Assembly: GCA_964016105.1 (NCBI GenBank)
Contig: CAXHEX010000021.1
Location: 27,476-91,475 of the forward strand
Reading direction: 5' to 3'
Length of the DNA stretch: 64,000 nucleotides
From: Ketobacter sp964016105
GTDB taxonomy: Bacteria > Pseudomonadota > Gammaproteobacteria > Pseudomonadales > Ketobacteraceae
Below the pieces are notes generated by a model. The model was not told the DNA's origin, made no database searches, and saw nothing but the letters and a program-made list of their open reading frames with translations. Of this stretch, positions 9,305 to 17,513 are shown in pieces. Made by a program: the position numbers and the translations under genes. The stretch's first letter is position 1; the number at the start of each line of letters is the position of its first letter.

Positions 9305-10252
9305 ATGGCCAATATTCTGGACAAGGTAGACCAGCGCACCCAGCTAGTGGGTGAAAACCGCCTTGAGCTCTTGATGTTTCGGTTGCAGCGGGGCAGCGTA
9401 TTTGCCATAAATGTGTTCAAGATCCAGGAAGTACAGACGATTCCCAAGCTTACCAGTTTGCCCCAGAGTCACCCCAATATTGTAGGTGTGACCCACGCTC
9501 GCGGGCGCACTATACCGGTCATTGATCTCAGCGCCGCCATTGGGTTAGGGCCGTTACAGGACCGTACCAATTGCAATATCATTGTTTCCGAGTACAACAT
9601 GACTGTACAGGCGTTTCTGGTGAAGTCAGTGGACCGTATTGTCAACACCAATTGGGAGGAGATCATGCCTCCGCCCAAGGGCACAGGCCGATCACACTAT
9701 CTGACTGCCATTACTCGGCTGGACGGTAACATTGTGGAGATCATTGACGTTGAAAAGGTATTGCAGGAAGTATCCCCTTCCACTACTGCGGTCAATCCAG
9801 AAGTGCTGGATGCTGAAACCATCGGTATGGCCAGTGGCTTGGAAATACTGGCGGTAGACGATTCTTCCGTAGGCCTGGGGCAGGTGCGAGAAACCCTGGA
9901 TCAACTGGGTGTCAATTTGATTCCCGCCAGCGATGGTGCCATGGCTTTAAGAATGCTCAAAGGCTGGGCCGGGGAAGGCATTGATGTATGCAAAAAACTG
10001 GTGATGGTGATTACCGATGCCGAAATGCCGGAGATGGATGGCTATCGGTTGACTCGCGAGATTCGTGATGATCCCCAGCTGAGAGACTTGCATGTGGTTC
10101 TACATACTTCTCTCAGCGGGAATTTCAATAAGGCTATGGTTGAGAAAGTGGGGTGCAATGACTTTCTCTCTAAATTTGAGCCCGACCGATTGGCCACCAC
10201 GGTCCAGGAGAGGATTAAAGCCTATCGTCAGATGTATCCCCTGGAAGACTAG
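9305..10252 (+). CDS. cheV: Chemotaxis coupling protein CheV (CheW-REC fusion)
   Basis: Couples chemoreceptors to the CheA kinase and is modulated by phosphorylation. The 315 residues split into a CheW-like domain (about 20-160: LLMFRLQRG, VGVTHARGRTIPVIDL) and a C-terminal receiver domain (about 178-312). In the receiver I see the acidic pair Asp185-Asp186, the phospho-acceptor Asp238 in VITDAEMPEMDGY, Thr268 and Lys290. The gene stands apart from the main che operon, as is common for cheV. It converges on the DUF1499 lipoprotein gene four bases away. Confidence 0.95.
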   Translation: MANILDKVDQRTQLVGENRLELLMFRLQRGSVFAINVFKIQEVQTIPKLTSLPQSHPNIVGVTHARGRTIPVIDLSAAIGLGPLQDRTNCNIIVSEYNMTVQAFLVKSVDRIVNTNWEEIMPPPKGTGRSHYLTAITRLDGNIVEIIDVEKVLQEVSPSTTAVNPEVLDAETIGMASGLEILAVDDSSVGLGQVRETLDQLGVNLIPASDGAMALRMLKGWAGEGIDVCKKLVMVITDAEMPEMDGYRLTREIRDDPQLRDLHVVLHTSLSGNFNKAMVEKVGCNDFLSKFEPDRLATTVQERIKAYRQMYPLED

Positions 10253-10256
10253 TACG

Positions 10257-10712
10257 CTATTCGCAGCAGGGCTCGAAAGCTTCTCTTATCTCTTCCATGC
10301 GGCTGCGGTTTTTACCCAAATCCCCATAACCTACCCGTGATTTCGATCGCAATTGAATCGCTTGTTCCTCAATTAAAAACTCTCCGTCATCCACAAACCG
10401 CATCAGCTTGGTGGTAAATTCCACGTGAAGGTAGTTTTCATCGTTTACTACAATATGACTTCTTGGGTAGCTTTCGATAACGCTTAACAGTTTTGCCTTG
10501 GCTTCATCCGGCGTACCGGTAAATTGTAAAGGCGCTATCCTGTGTCCGTCATCACTGGCTTCGCCACTGACACAGTTGGGGCTTGACGGGCAGTCCGCAA
10601 GCTTGCCTTGATTGACGCCTCCAGCAGCCGGGTTAGCGCTACAACCGCTGAGTAGAATGCTGCCTATTAACATAGACGCCAGCATAACTTTGAAATTGTT
10701 GATCTGTGTCAT
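10257..10712 (-). CDS. DUF1499 lipoprotein
   Basis: A 151-residue protein with a lipoprotein signal peptide: a hydrophobic core at residues 8-20 and the lipobox LLSGC with the acceptor Cys near 24. The mature part shows DUF1499 features, CPSSPNCVSGEA near 41 and RSKSRVGYGDLGKNRSR near 122. Function is unknown. The tail EPCCE is unusual for its paired cysteines. It is transcribed away from ompW, sharing an intergenic region that holds an Anr-type site. Confidence 0.85.
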   Translation of the reverse strand: MTQINNFKVMLASMLIGSILLSGCSANPAAGGVNQGKLADCPSSPNCVSGEASDDGHRIAPLQFTGTPDEAKAKLLSVIESYPRSHIVVNDENYLHVEFTTKLMRFVDDGEFLIEEQAIQLRSKSRVGYGDLGKNRSRMEEIREAFEPCCE

Positions 10713-10748
10713 TATCTATACCTCTCGCATTTTTGTGATCGTTTTTGC

Positions 10749-10762
10749 TTGATCTAAATCAT
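10749..10762. promoter_or_regulatory. Anr/FNR-type binding site in the DUF1499/ompW intergenic region
   Basis: The 14-mer TTGATCTAAATCAT matches TTGATNNNNATCAA at 9 of 10 fixed positions. Its centre (10755.5) is about 41 bases before a start point predicted from the -10-like TACACT at 10784-10789. That is the class II activator position for ompW. OmpW/OprG proteins are known to be oxygen-regulated by FNR or Anr in E. coli and Pseudomonas, which supports the call. Confidence 0.72.
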
Positions 10763-10841
10763 ATTTGTCCTTTGTTGGTCCACTACACTAAGCCCATTGA
10801 TGTGATGTCTCAATAGTTTTTTGTTGGAAAATTAGAGGAAT

Positions 10842-11531
10842 ATGATGACTGCGAAATTAAAAGCTTCTGTATCTTTGTTAGCGTTAGGTGTGGCTTTAGC
10901 TTCTGGTTCAGCGTTGGCTTATGAGAAAGGAGATATCGTCTTGCGAGCTGGAGCCGCTATGGTGGATCCAGATGAAGAAAGTTCACTTATTTATGCGGGT
11001 GGAACTGGTTTACCTAATACCAGTGTTACGGTGGATGACAACGTTCAACTTGGTCTCACCGGTTTATATATGGTGAGTAATAATATTGGTGTTGAATTAC
11101 TGGCTGCAACTCCCTTTTCCCACACGGTAAGTGCTAAAGGCTTGGAAGCGTTGAATGTGGATGAGGTAGCTGATGTCAAGCATTTGCCACCTACAGTCAG
11201 TGTTCAGTATTTCCCCATGAGTTCAGATTCCGCATTTCAGCCATATGTGGGTATCGGTTTGAACTACACTATTTTCTTTGATGAAGAGGCTACTACCTCT
11301 TTTGAAGCAGCAGCTGGGGAAAGCAGCGTTGATCTGGATGATTCTTTTGGTTTTGCTTTTCAATTGGGTTGTGATTTCGCGATCTCTGATAACCTGGTGT
11401 TAAATGCTGCGATTTGGAAAGTAGATATTGACACTAGCGCAACGATTGATACTGCTAACTTAGGCGTTGTTACAGTGGACGTTGATATCGACCCTATGGC
11501 TTATATGCTGGGTGTAGGTTATAAGTTCTAG
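10842..11531 (+). CDS. ompW: OmpW/OprG family outer-membrane protein
   Basis: A 229-residue eight-stranded outer-membrane barrel of the OmpW family, members of which help small hydrophobic molecules cross the outer membrane. The signal peptide ends near residue 26 (SGSALAYEKGD), family segments include VLRAGAAMVDPDE and YMVSNNIGVELLAATPF, and the last residues YMLGVGYKF end in the terminal Phe expected for barrel assembly. AGAGGA precedes the ATG. An Anr-type site lies about 87 bases upstream, and a clear terminator follows. Confidence 0.93.
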   Translation: MMTAKLKASVSLLALGVALASGSALAYEKGDIVLRAGAAMVDPDEESSLIYAGGTGLPNTSVTVDDNVQLGLTGLYMVSNNIGVELLAATPFSHTVSAKGLEALNVDEVADVKHLPPTVSVQYFPMSSDSAFQPYVGIGLNYTIFFDEEATTSFEAAAGESSVDLDDSFGFAFQLGCDFAISDNLVLNAAIWKVDIDTSATIDTANLGVVTVDVDIDPMAYMLGVGYKF

Positions 11532-11576
11532 TTTTTCATGGTTTACCCTAGCTTCTCCTAGTGCTAGTGTACTTGA

Positions 11577-11598
11577 GCCCTTCCTTGGAAGGGCTTTT
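11577..11598 (+). terminator. Rho-independent terminator after ompW
   Basis: GCCCTTCC at 11577-11584 pairs perfectly with GGAAGGGC at 11587-11594, with a 2-base gap between the arms and TTTT following. It lies between ompW and the convergent dnaE2 stop. Confidence 0.85.
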
Positions 11599-11614
11599 GC
11601 GTTTTTGTGTGATA

Positions 11615-14600
11615 CTAATGAAAGTCTCGGGATTGGGTTTCCAATTCCCCTAACAGATGAGTGCAGTCTTCAAGTTCTCCAGCAATAACATGAATAACGG
11701 ATCCTTGTCGTTCCACGACACCTTTTACTTTTAACATCCGGGAATGCACCACTGCGGCTCGCTGCCGTTCTACCAAATCACGCCAAACCACAATATTACT
11801 GTTGCCGGTTTCATCTTCCAGGGTAATAAACACCACCCCAATGGCGGTACCGGGTCGTTGTCGCCCGGTAACCAGGCCCGCAATTTTAACAAAGCGTTTA
11901 TGGTTCAGTTTGTAAAGATCCCGGTGGGTTTTATAGCCTTTTAATTGAGGGTGGTTTCTTAGCAAACCCATGGGATGTTTGCCCAAAGTTAAGCCCAGGC
12001 TTTGATAATCTTCGTTAAGGTTTTCTGCTTCTGAGGGGGTGGGGAGGGTGACTGCGCTCTCCCGCTGTTGCTCCTGTTTAATCAGCGGCGATTCCTGTTG
12101 CAGCCCTTGCACCTGCCAGCGGGTTTGGAAACGGTTTTCACTGAAACAGGATAAGGCATTGGCGTGGGCTAAGGCATCCAGATCCCGTTTATTGAGCTGG
12201 CAACGGCGCATAAAATCCGCCAGGGACGTAAAACGGGCTTGTTGGCGTTGCTGAACCAGAGATTCTGCCGCTTGTTTTGAGAGATTCTTTACCAAGCGAA
12301 AGCCTAAGCGAATAGCCCCTTGTCGTTGTGGGTGTAATGCCATGGCATCGATTTCCAGGCTGTGATCCCAGTGGCTGGCTTGAACGCAAACTGCACGCAC
12401 CTCTACCTGATGACGTTTGCTGTCTTGCACCAGTTGGGAAGGGGAATAAAAACCCATGGGCTGGCTATTGAGCAGTGCACAGCAAAAGGCGGCAGGTTCA
12501 TGGCACTTTAACCAGGCGGAGGCATACACCAACAGGGCAAAACTGGCGGCATGGGATTCGGGAAATCCGTATTCACCAAAGCCCCGTATCTGGGAAATAA
12601 TACGCTGGGCGAAATCCAACGTATAACCTCGGGAGAGCAATCCTTTGGCCAGTTTTTCTTCGTATTTGATTAATTGACCTTTGCGTTTCCAGGCCGCCAT
12701 GGCCCTTCGCAGTTGATCCGCTTCTCCCGCGCTGAAGCCCGCCGCCACCATGGCCAGTTCGATCACCTGTTCCTGAAAAATCGGTACGCCTAAGGTACGT
12801 TGCAATACCGCTTTCACTTCTTCACTCACGTAGCTGACTTGCTCCAAGCCCTGCCGACGCCGCAGAAAGGGGTGAACCATATCGCCCTGAATGGGCCCCG
12901 GGCGTACAATGGCCACCTGTATCACCAGATCATAAAAACAAGCGGGTTTTAACCGTGGTAACATGGCCATTTGGGCGCGGGACTCCACCTGGAATACCCC
13001 CACACTGTCACCCTGTTGCAGCATCTTATAGGTGTCGGAATCTTCCTGGGGCAAGCTTGCCAGACTCCAGCGTTGCCCCCGCACATCATGGATTAGATCG
13101 AACGCCTTGCGAATGGCGCTGAGCATGCCTAATGCCAATACATCCACCTTCATCAAACCTAAGGCTTCAATATCGTCTTTGTCCCATTGCACCACGGTGC
13201 GGTCGGCCATGGTGGCGTTTTCAATGGGCACCAACTGATCCAGGGGACCGGCGGAAATAATAAAGCCACCCACATGTTGGGAAAGGTGGCGGGGGAAACG
13301 CAATAGGGTATCCACTAGATATTTAAACTGCCGAATACGGGGGTTTTGTACATCGATACCCAACTCCTTTAACCGCTGTGGCAGTTGATCTTGCTTATCC
13401 CACCAGGCAATGGATTTGGATAACTGATCCAGCAAAGTTTGGTCAAACCCCATGGCTTTGCCCACATCTCGAATACAGCTTTTAATACGATAGCTCACCA
13501 CCGTAGCCGTGAGAGCCGCTCGTTGCCGCCCGTACTTACGGTAGATAAACTGAATTACCTCTTCCCGCCGCTCGTGCTCAAAATCCACATCGATATCCGG
13601 TGGCTCGTTGCGTTCTTTGGAAATAAAGCGCTCAAACAACAGGCTGCTTTTAGCCGGGTCCACTTCCGTAATAAACAAGCAAAAACACACGGCAGAATTG
13701 GCTGCGGAGCCACGACCTTGGCAAAGTATTTTCTGGCTGCGAGCAAAGTGTACAATGTCGTACACCGTTAAAAAATAGTATTCGTAATTCAGCTCCTGAA
13801 TTAACGTCAGTTCCTTTTCTATAAGCTGCCGCACTTTATCGCCTTCACCTTGTGGCCAGCGTTGTTTAGCGCCACTTTCCACCAGTTGTCGCAAATAGGA
13901 TTGGGCGCTGTGGCCTGGCGGTACCACTTCCTTGGGGTATTCATAGCGCAACTCATCCAGTGAAAAAAAGCATTGCTGACTGATAACCTGGGTTTGTTCT
14001 ATGGCCTGTAGCGGAAAATAATGGGCGATTTCGGCTATGGGCCTAAGGCAGCACTCTCGATTGGCATGAAGATGAAACCCGGCACTGTGCACATGGGTGT
14101 TAAGCCGAATGGCCGTTAAAATATCCTGCAAAGGCTGTCTTGATGGATGATGGCTATGCACATTGCCGCAGGCCACCACGGGTACATCAAGTTGTTGAGC
14201 CAGCAATAGGCGTAATTCACATAAGGGCTGATGCTGTTGTTGCAGCTGATTTTCCAGCCCTATCCATAATCGTTGTGGTGTGGCTTCAATCAGGCTCTGG
14301 CTTGCATGATCAAGCTGTTCGCTCTGCTGCTTACTGGGAAACCAAATAAACAGACACTCATTGGTGAGGGGAGATAGGTCGCTTATTCTAAGCTGATATT
14401 CTCCCTTTTCACTGCGACGACGGGCTCGGGTAATTAAAGTGCAGAGTTGCCCGTAGGCCCGTCGGGTGGGGGCTAAAATAACCAAGTGCAGTTGTTCTTG
14501 GGTTTGAAAATCACTGCCCACAATCAATTTTATATTGTGCTTTTTCGCTTCCACATGGGCCCGTACCACGCCCGCCACCGAACACTCATCGGTAATAGCA

Positions 14601-14707
14601 ATGGCGCTGTAACCCAATACAGCGGCTTGCTGCACCAACTCTTCTGGATGGGATGCGCCTTTTAAAAAACTAAAATTACTGAAGCAGTGTAATTCGCTGT
14701 AATGCAT
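11615..14707 (-). CDS. dnaE2: Error-prone DNA polymerase III alpha subunit DnaE2 (ImuC)
   Basis: A C-family polymerase that, with ImuA and ImuB, carries out SOS-induced mutagenic translesion synthesis. The 1,030 residues fit DnaE2, which is shorter than replicative DnaE. The PHP domain opens the protein (YSELHCFSNFSFLKGASHP). The catalytic carboxylates sit in NEPPDIDVDFEHERR near residue 370. A helix-hairpin region and an OB fold follow, with GTAIGVVFITLEDETGN near 960. The start is ATG at 14707, with only a weak Shine-Dalgarno. It lies 328 bases downstream of imuB, separated by a large inverted-repeat element, so expression may depend on read-through. No LexA box is seen directly upstream. 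Confidence 0.95.
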   Translation of the reverse strand: MHYSELHCFSNFSFLKGASHPEELVQQAAVLGYSAIAITDECSVAGVVRAHVEAKKHNIKLIVGSDFQTQEQLHLVILAPTRRAYGQLCTLITRARRRSEKGEYQLRISDLSPLTNECLFIWFPSKQQSEQLDHASQSLIEATPQRLWIGLENQLQQQHQPLCELRLLLAQQLDVPVVACGNVHSHHPSRQPLQDILTAIRLNTHVHSAGFHLHANRECCLRPIAEIAHYFPLQAIEQTQVISQQCFFSLDELRYEYPKEVVPPGHSAQSYLRQLVESGAKQRWPQGEGDKVRQLIEKELTLIQELNYEYYFLTVYDIVHFARSQKILCQGRGSAANSAVCFCLFITEVDPAKSSLLFERFISKERNEPPDIDVDFEHERREEVIQFIYRKYGRQRAALTATVVSYRIKSCIRDVGKAMGFDQTLLDQLSKSIAWWDKQDQLPQRLKELGIDVQNPRIRQFKYLVDTLLRFPRHLSQHVGGFIISAGPLDQLVPIENATMADRTVVQWDKDDIEALGLMKVDVLALGMLSAIRKAFDLIHDVRGQRWSLASLPQEDSDTYKMLQQGDSVGVFQVESRAQMAMLPRLKPACFYDLVIQVAIVRPGPIQGDMVHPFLRRRQGLEQVSYVSEEVKAVLQRTLGVPIFQEQVIELAMVAAGFSAGEADQLRRAMAAWKRKGQLIKYEEKLAKGLLSRGYTLDFAQRIISQIRGFGEYGFPESHAASFALLVYASAWLKCHEPAAFCCALLNSQPMGFYSPSQLVQDSKRHQVEVRAVCVQASHWDHSLEIDAMALHPQRQGAIRLGFRLVKNLSKQAAESLVQQRQQARFTSLADFMRRCQLNKRDLDALAHANALSCFSENRFQTRWQVQGLQQESPLIKQEQQRESAVTLPTPSEAENLNEDYQSLGLTLGKHPMGLLRNHPQLKGYKTHRDLYKLNHKRFVKIAGLVTGRQRPGTAIGVVFITLEDETGNSNIVVWRDLVERQRAAVVHSRMLKVKGVVERQGSVIHVIAGELEDCTHLLGELETQSRDFH

Positions 14708-14749
14708 TGTTCGCTCTTGTCGTTCTAGCAGGCTGCTAAGTTTTTTGCC

Positions 14750-15032
14750 GTTGACAGGATGTGGGAGTGCATGGCGGGTGACATTGTCGATTGGAGTAGG
14801 CCTCTGTGGGGGGAGACGTTTTTCAGCAAAACACTTGGCCTTCGGCTACCCTGTGCTTCTCAAAATGAGCGGCGGTGGGGCAACTCGCGCTGCGCGCTCA
14901 GACACTCCCCACCTTTTCTCCGCTCATTTTTGCGATGCTCGGCGGCGTGTAAAAGCTGAAAAACGTCTCCCCCCACAGAGGCTTTCTTGTTGCTTTGGTG
15001 TCACCCGCCATGCACTCCCACATCCTGCCAAC
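14750..15032. repeat. 283-bp nested inverted-repeat (fold-back) element between imuB and dnaE2
   Basis: The 328-base gap between imuB and dnaE2 is almost filled by a fold-back sequence. Outer arms 14750-14783 and 14999-15032 match at 33 of 34 positions. Middle arms 14801-14827 and 14955-14981 match at all 27. They are separated by exactly 17 unpaired bases on each side. An inner stem follows: 14862-14872 with 14920-14930 (11 of 11) and 14874-14880 with 14907-14913 (7 of 7). The terminal loop contains a further GCGC-TGC-GCGC hairpin. The right end lies four bases after the imuB stop. ORFs inside it are by-products of the repeat. It resembles a non-autonomous MITE-like or REP-type element; identity is unknown. 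Confidence 0.85.
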
Positions 15033-15035
15033 TCT

Positions 15036-16469
15036 TTACGTCGAGAAAATACCATGCAAATACCACTGGGAATTCTCTCTGTCTTTGTATACCCACAACT
15101 GTCGCCCATTTTCCTGGGCAACAAAATAATCCCGGTTAATGGGCTTGTGATCCCACCATCCGGTTTCAATTCGCTCCGGGCCTTTTAACAATTGCAGCAC
15201 CTGGTGATAAACCGGTACGCCTTTTTTACAGCGCAGTTTTTGTGGGTGGGTTAACAGCCAGAAAGGGCGTTGCTCCGATGGGTGTTGTAGCTGCCGGCCC
15301 TGGCCAGGTGTGGTGCCAGACCAACTGTATTCCGGGCGGTGATCCGCCACCATGGTTAAGCCAAATACATTGTTGTCACCCAAACGGGCCTGAAGCCGGT
15401 CAACCAATTGGTAGCGGGTGACCTTGTCGTTTTGATGGGGATTAAATAAATCCGACTGCTTGTTGCTTAAGGGGTAAAACTGTTTGGCACTGAGTTGCAG
15501 GTTTAATACCGGTGCTTTTAGCGTTAAGGTTTCCAGCTTAAGTTGTACCAGGGGCAAGATGTCGCTACTGCGATGCATGGGGGCAGATAAGGCAATGACC
15601 CAATCCTGAATGGTGCGATCCCGCAAGGCCAACGCAAACTGCAATTGTTGTACGCTCATCTGTCGAGCCGATAAATACTGTTCCAAAAACTGCAGCTGTC
15701 GCTTGATAGGAAACAGCAATCCTTGACTGTTATCCACTTCTAAAGGGAAATCCGTATCCACATTGAAATGATTGGGTAAAGTCCAGTTGGGAGTGGGGTC
15801 CGGTTGTTGCCCAAAAAGCCGATTTAGATATTGGGTAAATTCAACGCCAAAGCGTTTGGCTAAAGGATCTCTTGGTAGCGTTTGAATGTGCCCCAGGGTT
15901 TTAATGCCCATGCTGTAGAGCAGGGATTTCTGCTGGTTGCTGATGTCCATCCACTGCACTTCATAGGGGGCTAAATCCTGCAGAGAAAAAAAAACAGCCT
16001 GATTACGGGTTTCGTTGGCTTGGGCAAATAGCAGTGCCGCCATGGCCGTATCAGAAAAAGCCAGACAAAATGGTCTTAACCCCGGGTCCAGTTGCTGCAG
16101 CATCTGTTGGGCCAGGGCTTCGCGACCTTGGAATAGGTTAAGAGAATGTTGTACCTGCAATAACAGATTGGTGCCCTGGTGGGTTTGAATATGGGGGGTA
16201 AAACCATAGGCCCAATGCCCCAGTTGTTGCAGCGCTTTGAATTCCGCATCAGGATCGTATTCAACGCAATACAGGTCAGCACACAGGCCCTGGGCGGTGG
16301 GAATGGTCATACCCGGTACGATGCCGGCTGCATGGGCCTGGGCGTTGGCTTGCAGTACCAGTCGCCGTTGTTTGCGGGTGATCTCGATCACGACAGCTTT
16401 TGGCTGGGGGAGGCTCTGCTCCACCCGGTTTAATGCCAGTGCGGGAAAATGCAGACAAGCCCAAAGCAT
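15036..16469 (-). CDS. imuB: ImuB, catalytically inactive Y-family polymerase of the SOS mutasome
   Basis: A 477-residue Y-family relative that bridges ImuA, DnaE2 and the beta clamp. The opening WACLHFPALALNRVE aligns with the first polymerase strand but lacks the Asp of the usual D-x-D metal site, and no Asp-Glu pair is evident in the palm, matching the known inactive state of ImuB. A helix-hairpin segment (SMGIKTLGHIQTLPRDPLAKRFG) lies near residues 185-210, and the C-terminal end (WWDHKPINRDYF, WYLHGIF) is typical. Translation is coupled to imuA: GGAGGA lies in the last imuA codons and the ATG follows one base after its TGA. Confidence 0.93.
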   Translation of the reverse strand: MLWACLHFPALALNRVEQSLPQPKAVVIEITRKQRRLVLQANAQAHAAGIVPGMTIPTAQGLCADLYCVEYDPDAEFKALQQLGHWAYGFTPHIQTHQGTNLLLQVQHSLNLFQGREALAQQMLQQLDPGLRPFCLAFSDTAMAALLFAQANETRNQAVFFSLQDLAPYEVQWMDISNQQKSLLYSMGIKTLGHIQTLPRDPLAKRFGVEFTQYLNRLFGQQPDPTPNWTLPNHFNVDTDFPLEVDNSQGLLFPIKRQLQFLEQYLSARQMSVQQLQFALALRDRTIQDWVIALSAPMHRSSDILPLVQLKLETLTLKAPVLNLQLSAKQFYPLSNKQSDLFNPHQNDKVTRYQLVDRLQARLGDNNVFGLTMVADHRPEYSWSGTTPGQGRQLQHPSEQRPFWLLTHPQKLRCKKGVPVYHQVLQLLKGPERIETGWWDHKPINRDYFVAQENGRQLWVYKDRENSQWYLHGIFST

Positions 16470-16470
16470 A

Positions 16471-17307
16471 TCATCCTCCGGAATACAGCGGTGGTGATGT
16501 GGGTTGGGTATTGGCTAGTGCGGATAATCCATTGCCATAATATAGGCTGTTTTGGCTTTTCTGGGTTGGCTCGAAGTCCCCAGTAGCTTTATTTTGAGGT
16601 GCTTTATTTTGAGATGCTTGATCCTGAATTGCTTGATCAGAGCTAGCTTGATGTGAGTTCGTTAGGGCAGTGGGTTGTAGATAGAGCCAGTGGCTGCCCC
16701 AGCTGCCGCGACATTTAACGATTCTTACCTGTATACGTTGTTGTAATGATCCCATTTCCAGGCGCAAAGGCGCAGGGGAGGGTTGTTGCAAATGACTTTG
16801 CGGCCGCATTAATAAGCACAGGCTATTGCCATTTTGAGCTGCAGCCTGTAACCGTCGAATCTGGTGGGGTAAGGGGTTTTTAGGCCAGCCCTGGACCACG
16901 CTGCAGGCACCGGATTTAAGGCATTGTTCCATGGCCCAAAGAATGTCTTTATCGGTTTTCGCCTGAATCACCAATGTGTTGTTTAACTGAATATTTTGCT
17001 GTATCAATGCCGGTGCGTAAGGTAGCCAGGGCGGGTTGACCCACACCAGCCAGCGCGATTGCTGGCTGAGTGAGGCCAGTGCTGAGGAGAGCAGTTCTGC
17101 TTCGCCACAACCCCACTGGGGGCACAGAATTTCTACCACACTGTTTTCCGGTAAGCCGCCATCAGGCAAGTGTTTGTCCAGGGCTTTGTGGCCCGTGGCA
17201 ATAGGGCTTTGACGCTGTTGCTGGCATTCGTTCTGGCGCACACCGTCTGCCGCCCGCCAGATGGCGGGGTGCTGCAGAACCTCATGTAATTGCGCTTTAT
17301 TTGCCAT
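16471..17307 (-). CDS. imuA: ImuA, RecA/SulA-like protein of the SOS mutasome
   Basis: First gene of the imuA-imuB-dnaE2 cassette, with a 278-residue product distantly related to RecA and SulA that supports the mutagenic polymerase complex. Family features are ALDKHLPDGGLPENSVVEI near residue 50, the CGEAELLSSALA segment and RWLVWVNPPWLPYAPAL. The ATG at 17305-17307 (MANKAQLHEVL) is preferred to an in-frame TTG at 17334, which would put the start almost inside the operator. The tail near residues 220-245 holds unusual Gln/Ala/Ser-rich repeats (QDQASQNKAPQNKAT). A perfect LexA box lies 30 bases upstream. Confidence 0.92.
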   Translation of the reverse strand: MANKAQLHEVLQHPAIWRAADGVRQNECQQQRQSPIATGHKALDKHLPDGGLPENSVVEILCPQWGCGEAELLSSALASLSQQSRWLVWVNPPWLPYAPALIQQNIQLNNTLVIQAKTDKDILWAMEQCLKSGACSVVQGWPKNPLPHQIRRLQAAAQNGNSLCLLMRPQSHLQQPSPAPLRLEMGSLQQRIQVRIVKCRGSWGSHWLYLQPTALTNSHQASSDQAIQDQASQNKAPQNKATGDFEPTQKSQNSLYYGNGLSALANTQPTSPPLYSGG

Positions 17308-17336
17308 AGTCAGTGTCAGTTCCAGATCAATCAATA

Positions 17337-17352
17337 CTGTAATTATATACAG
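17337..17352. promoter_or_regulatory. LexA box controlling imuA-imuB-dnaE2
   Basis: CTGTAATTATATACAG fits CTGT-N8-ACAG exactly, with the AT-rich centre of a strong SOS operator. It lies 30 bases upstream of the imuA ATG on the minus strand. The gene lexA is itself in this window, at 28.7 kb. Confidence 0.92.
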
Positions 17353-17513
17353 TAAAATGGCTCCGGCAAGGAAAATCCATCCATCAATTTGTAAGCGTTA
17401 AAAAAGACTCGACATTTTAATAACTTGGGTTTGTAAATTGATCTACATCCGGTTTTGTGGGCATAAAAAGGGATAGGATCTAGAAGTAAACGGGTAAACG
17501 GAGTGTAAAGGCT

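Noticed and set aside
14745..15188. ORF of 147 residues on the plus strand across the fold-back element, and an antisense ORF of 81 residues
   Set aside because: Both are by-products of the inverted repeat and overlap the imuB end; there is no ribosome site or recognisable family.
17332..17334. TTG start for imuA just after the LexA box
   Set aside because: The ATG at 17305-17307 gives a normal N-terminus, and the TTG would leave almost no leader after the operator.
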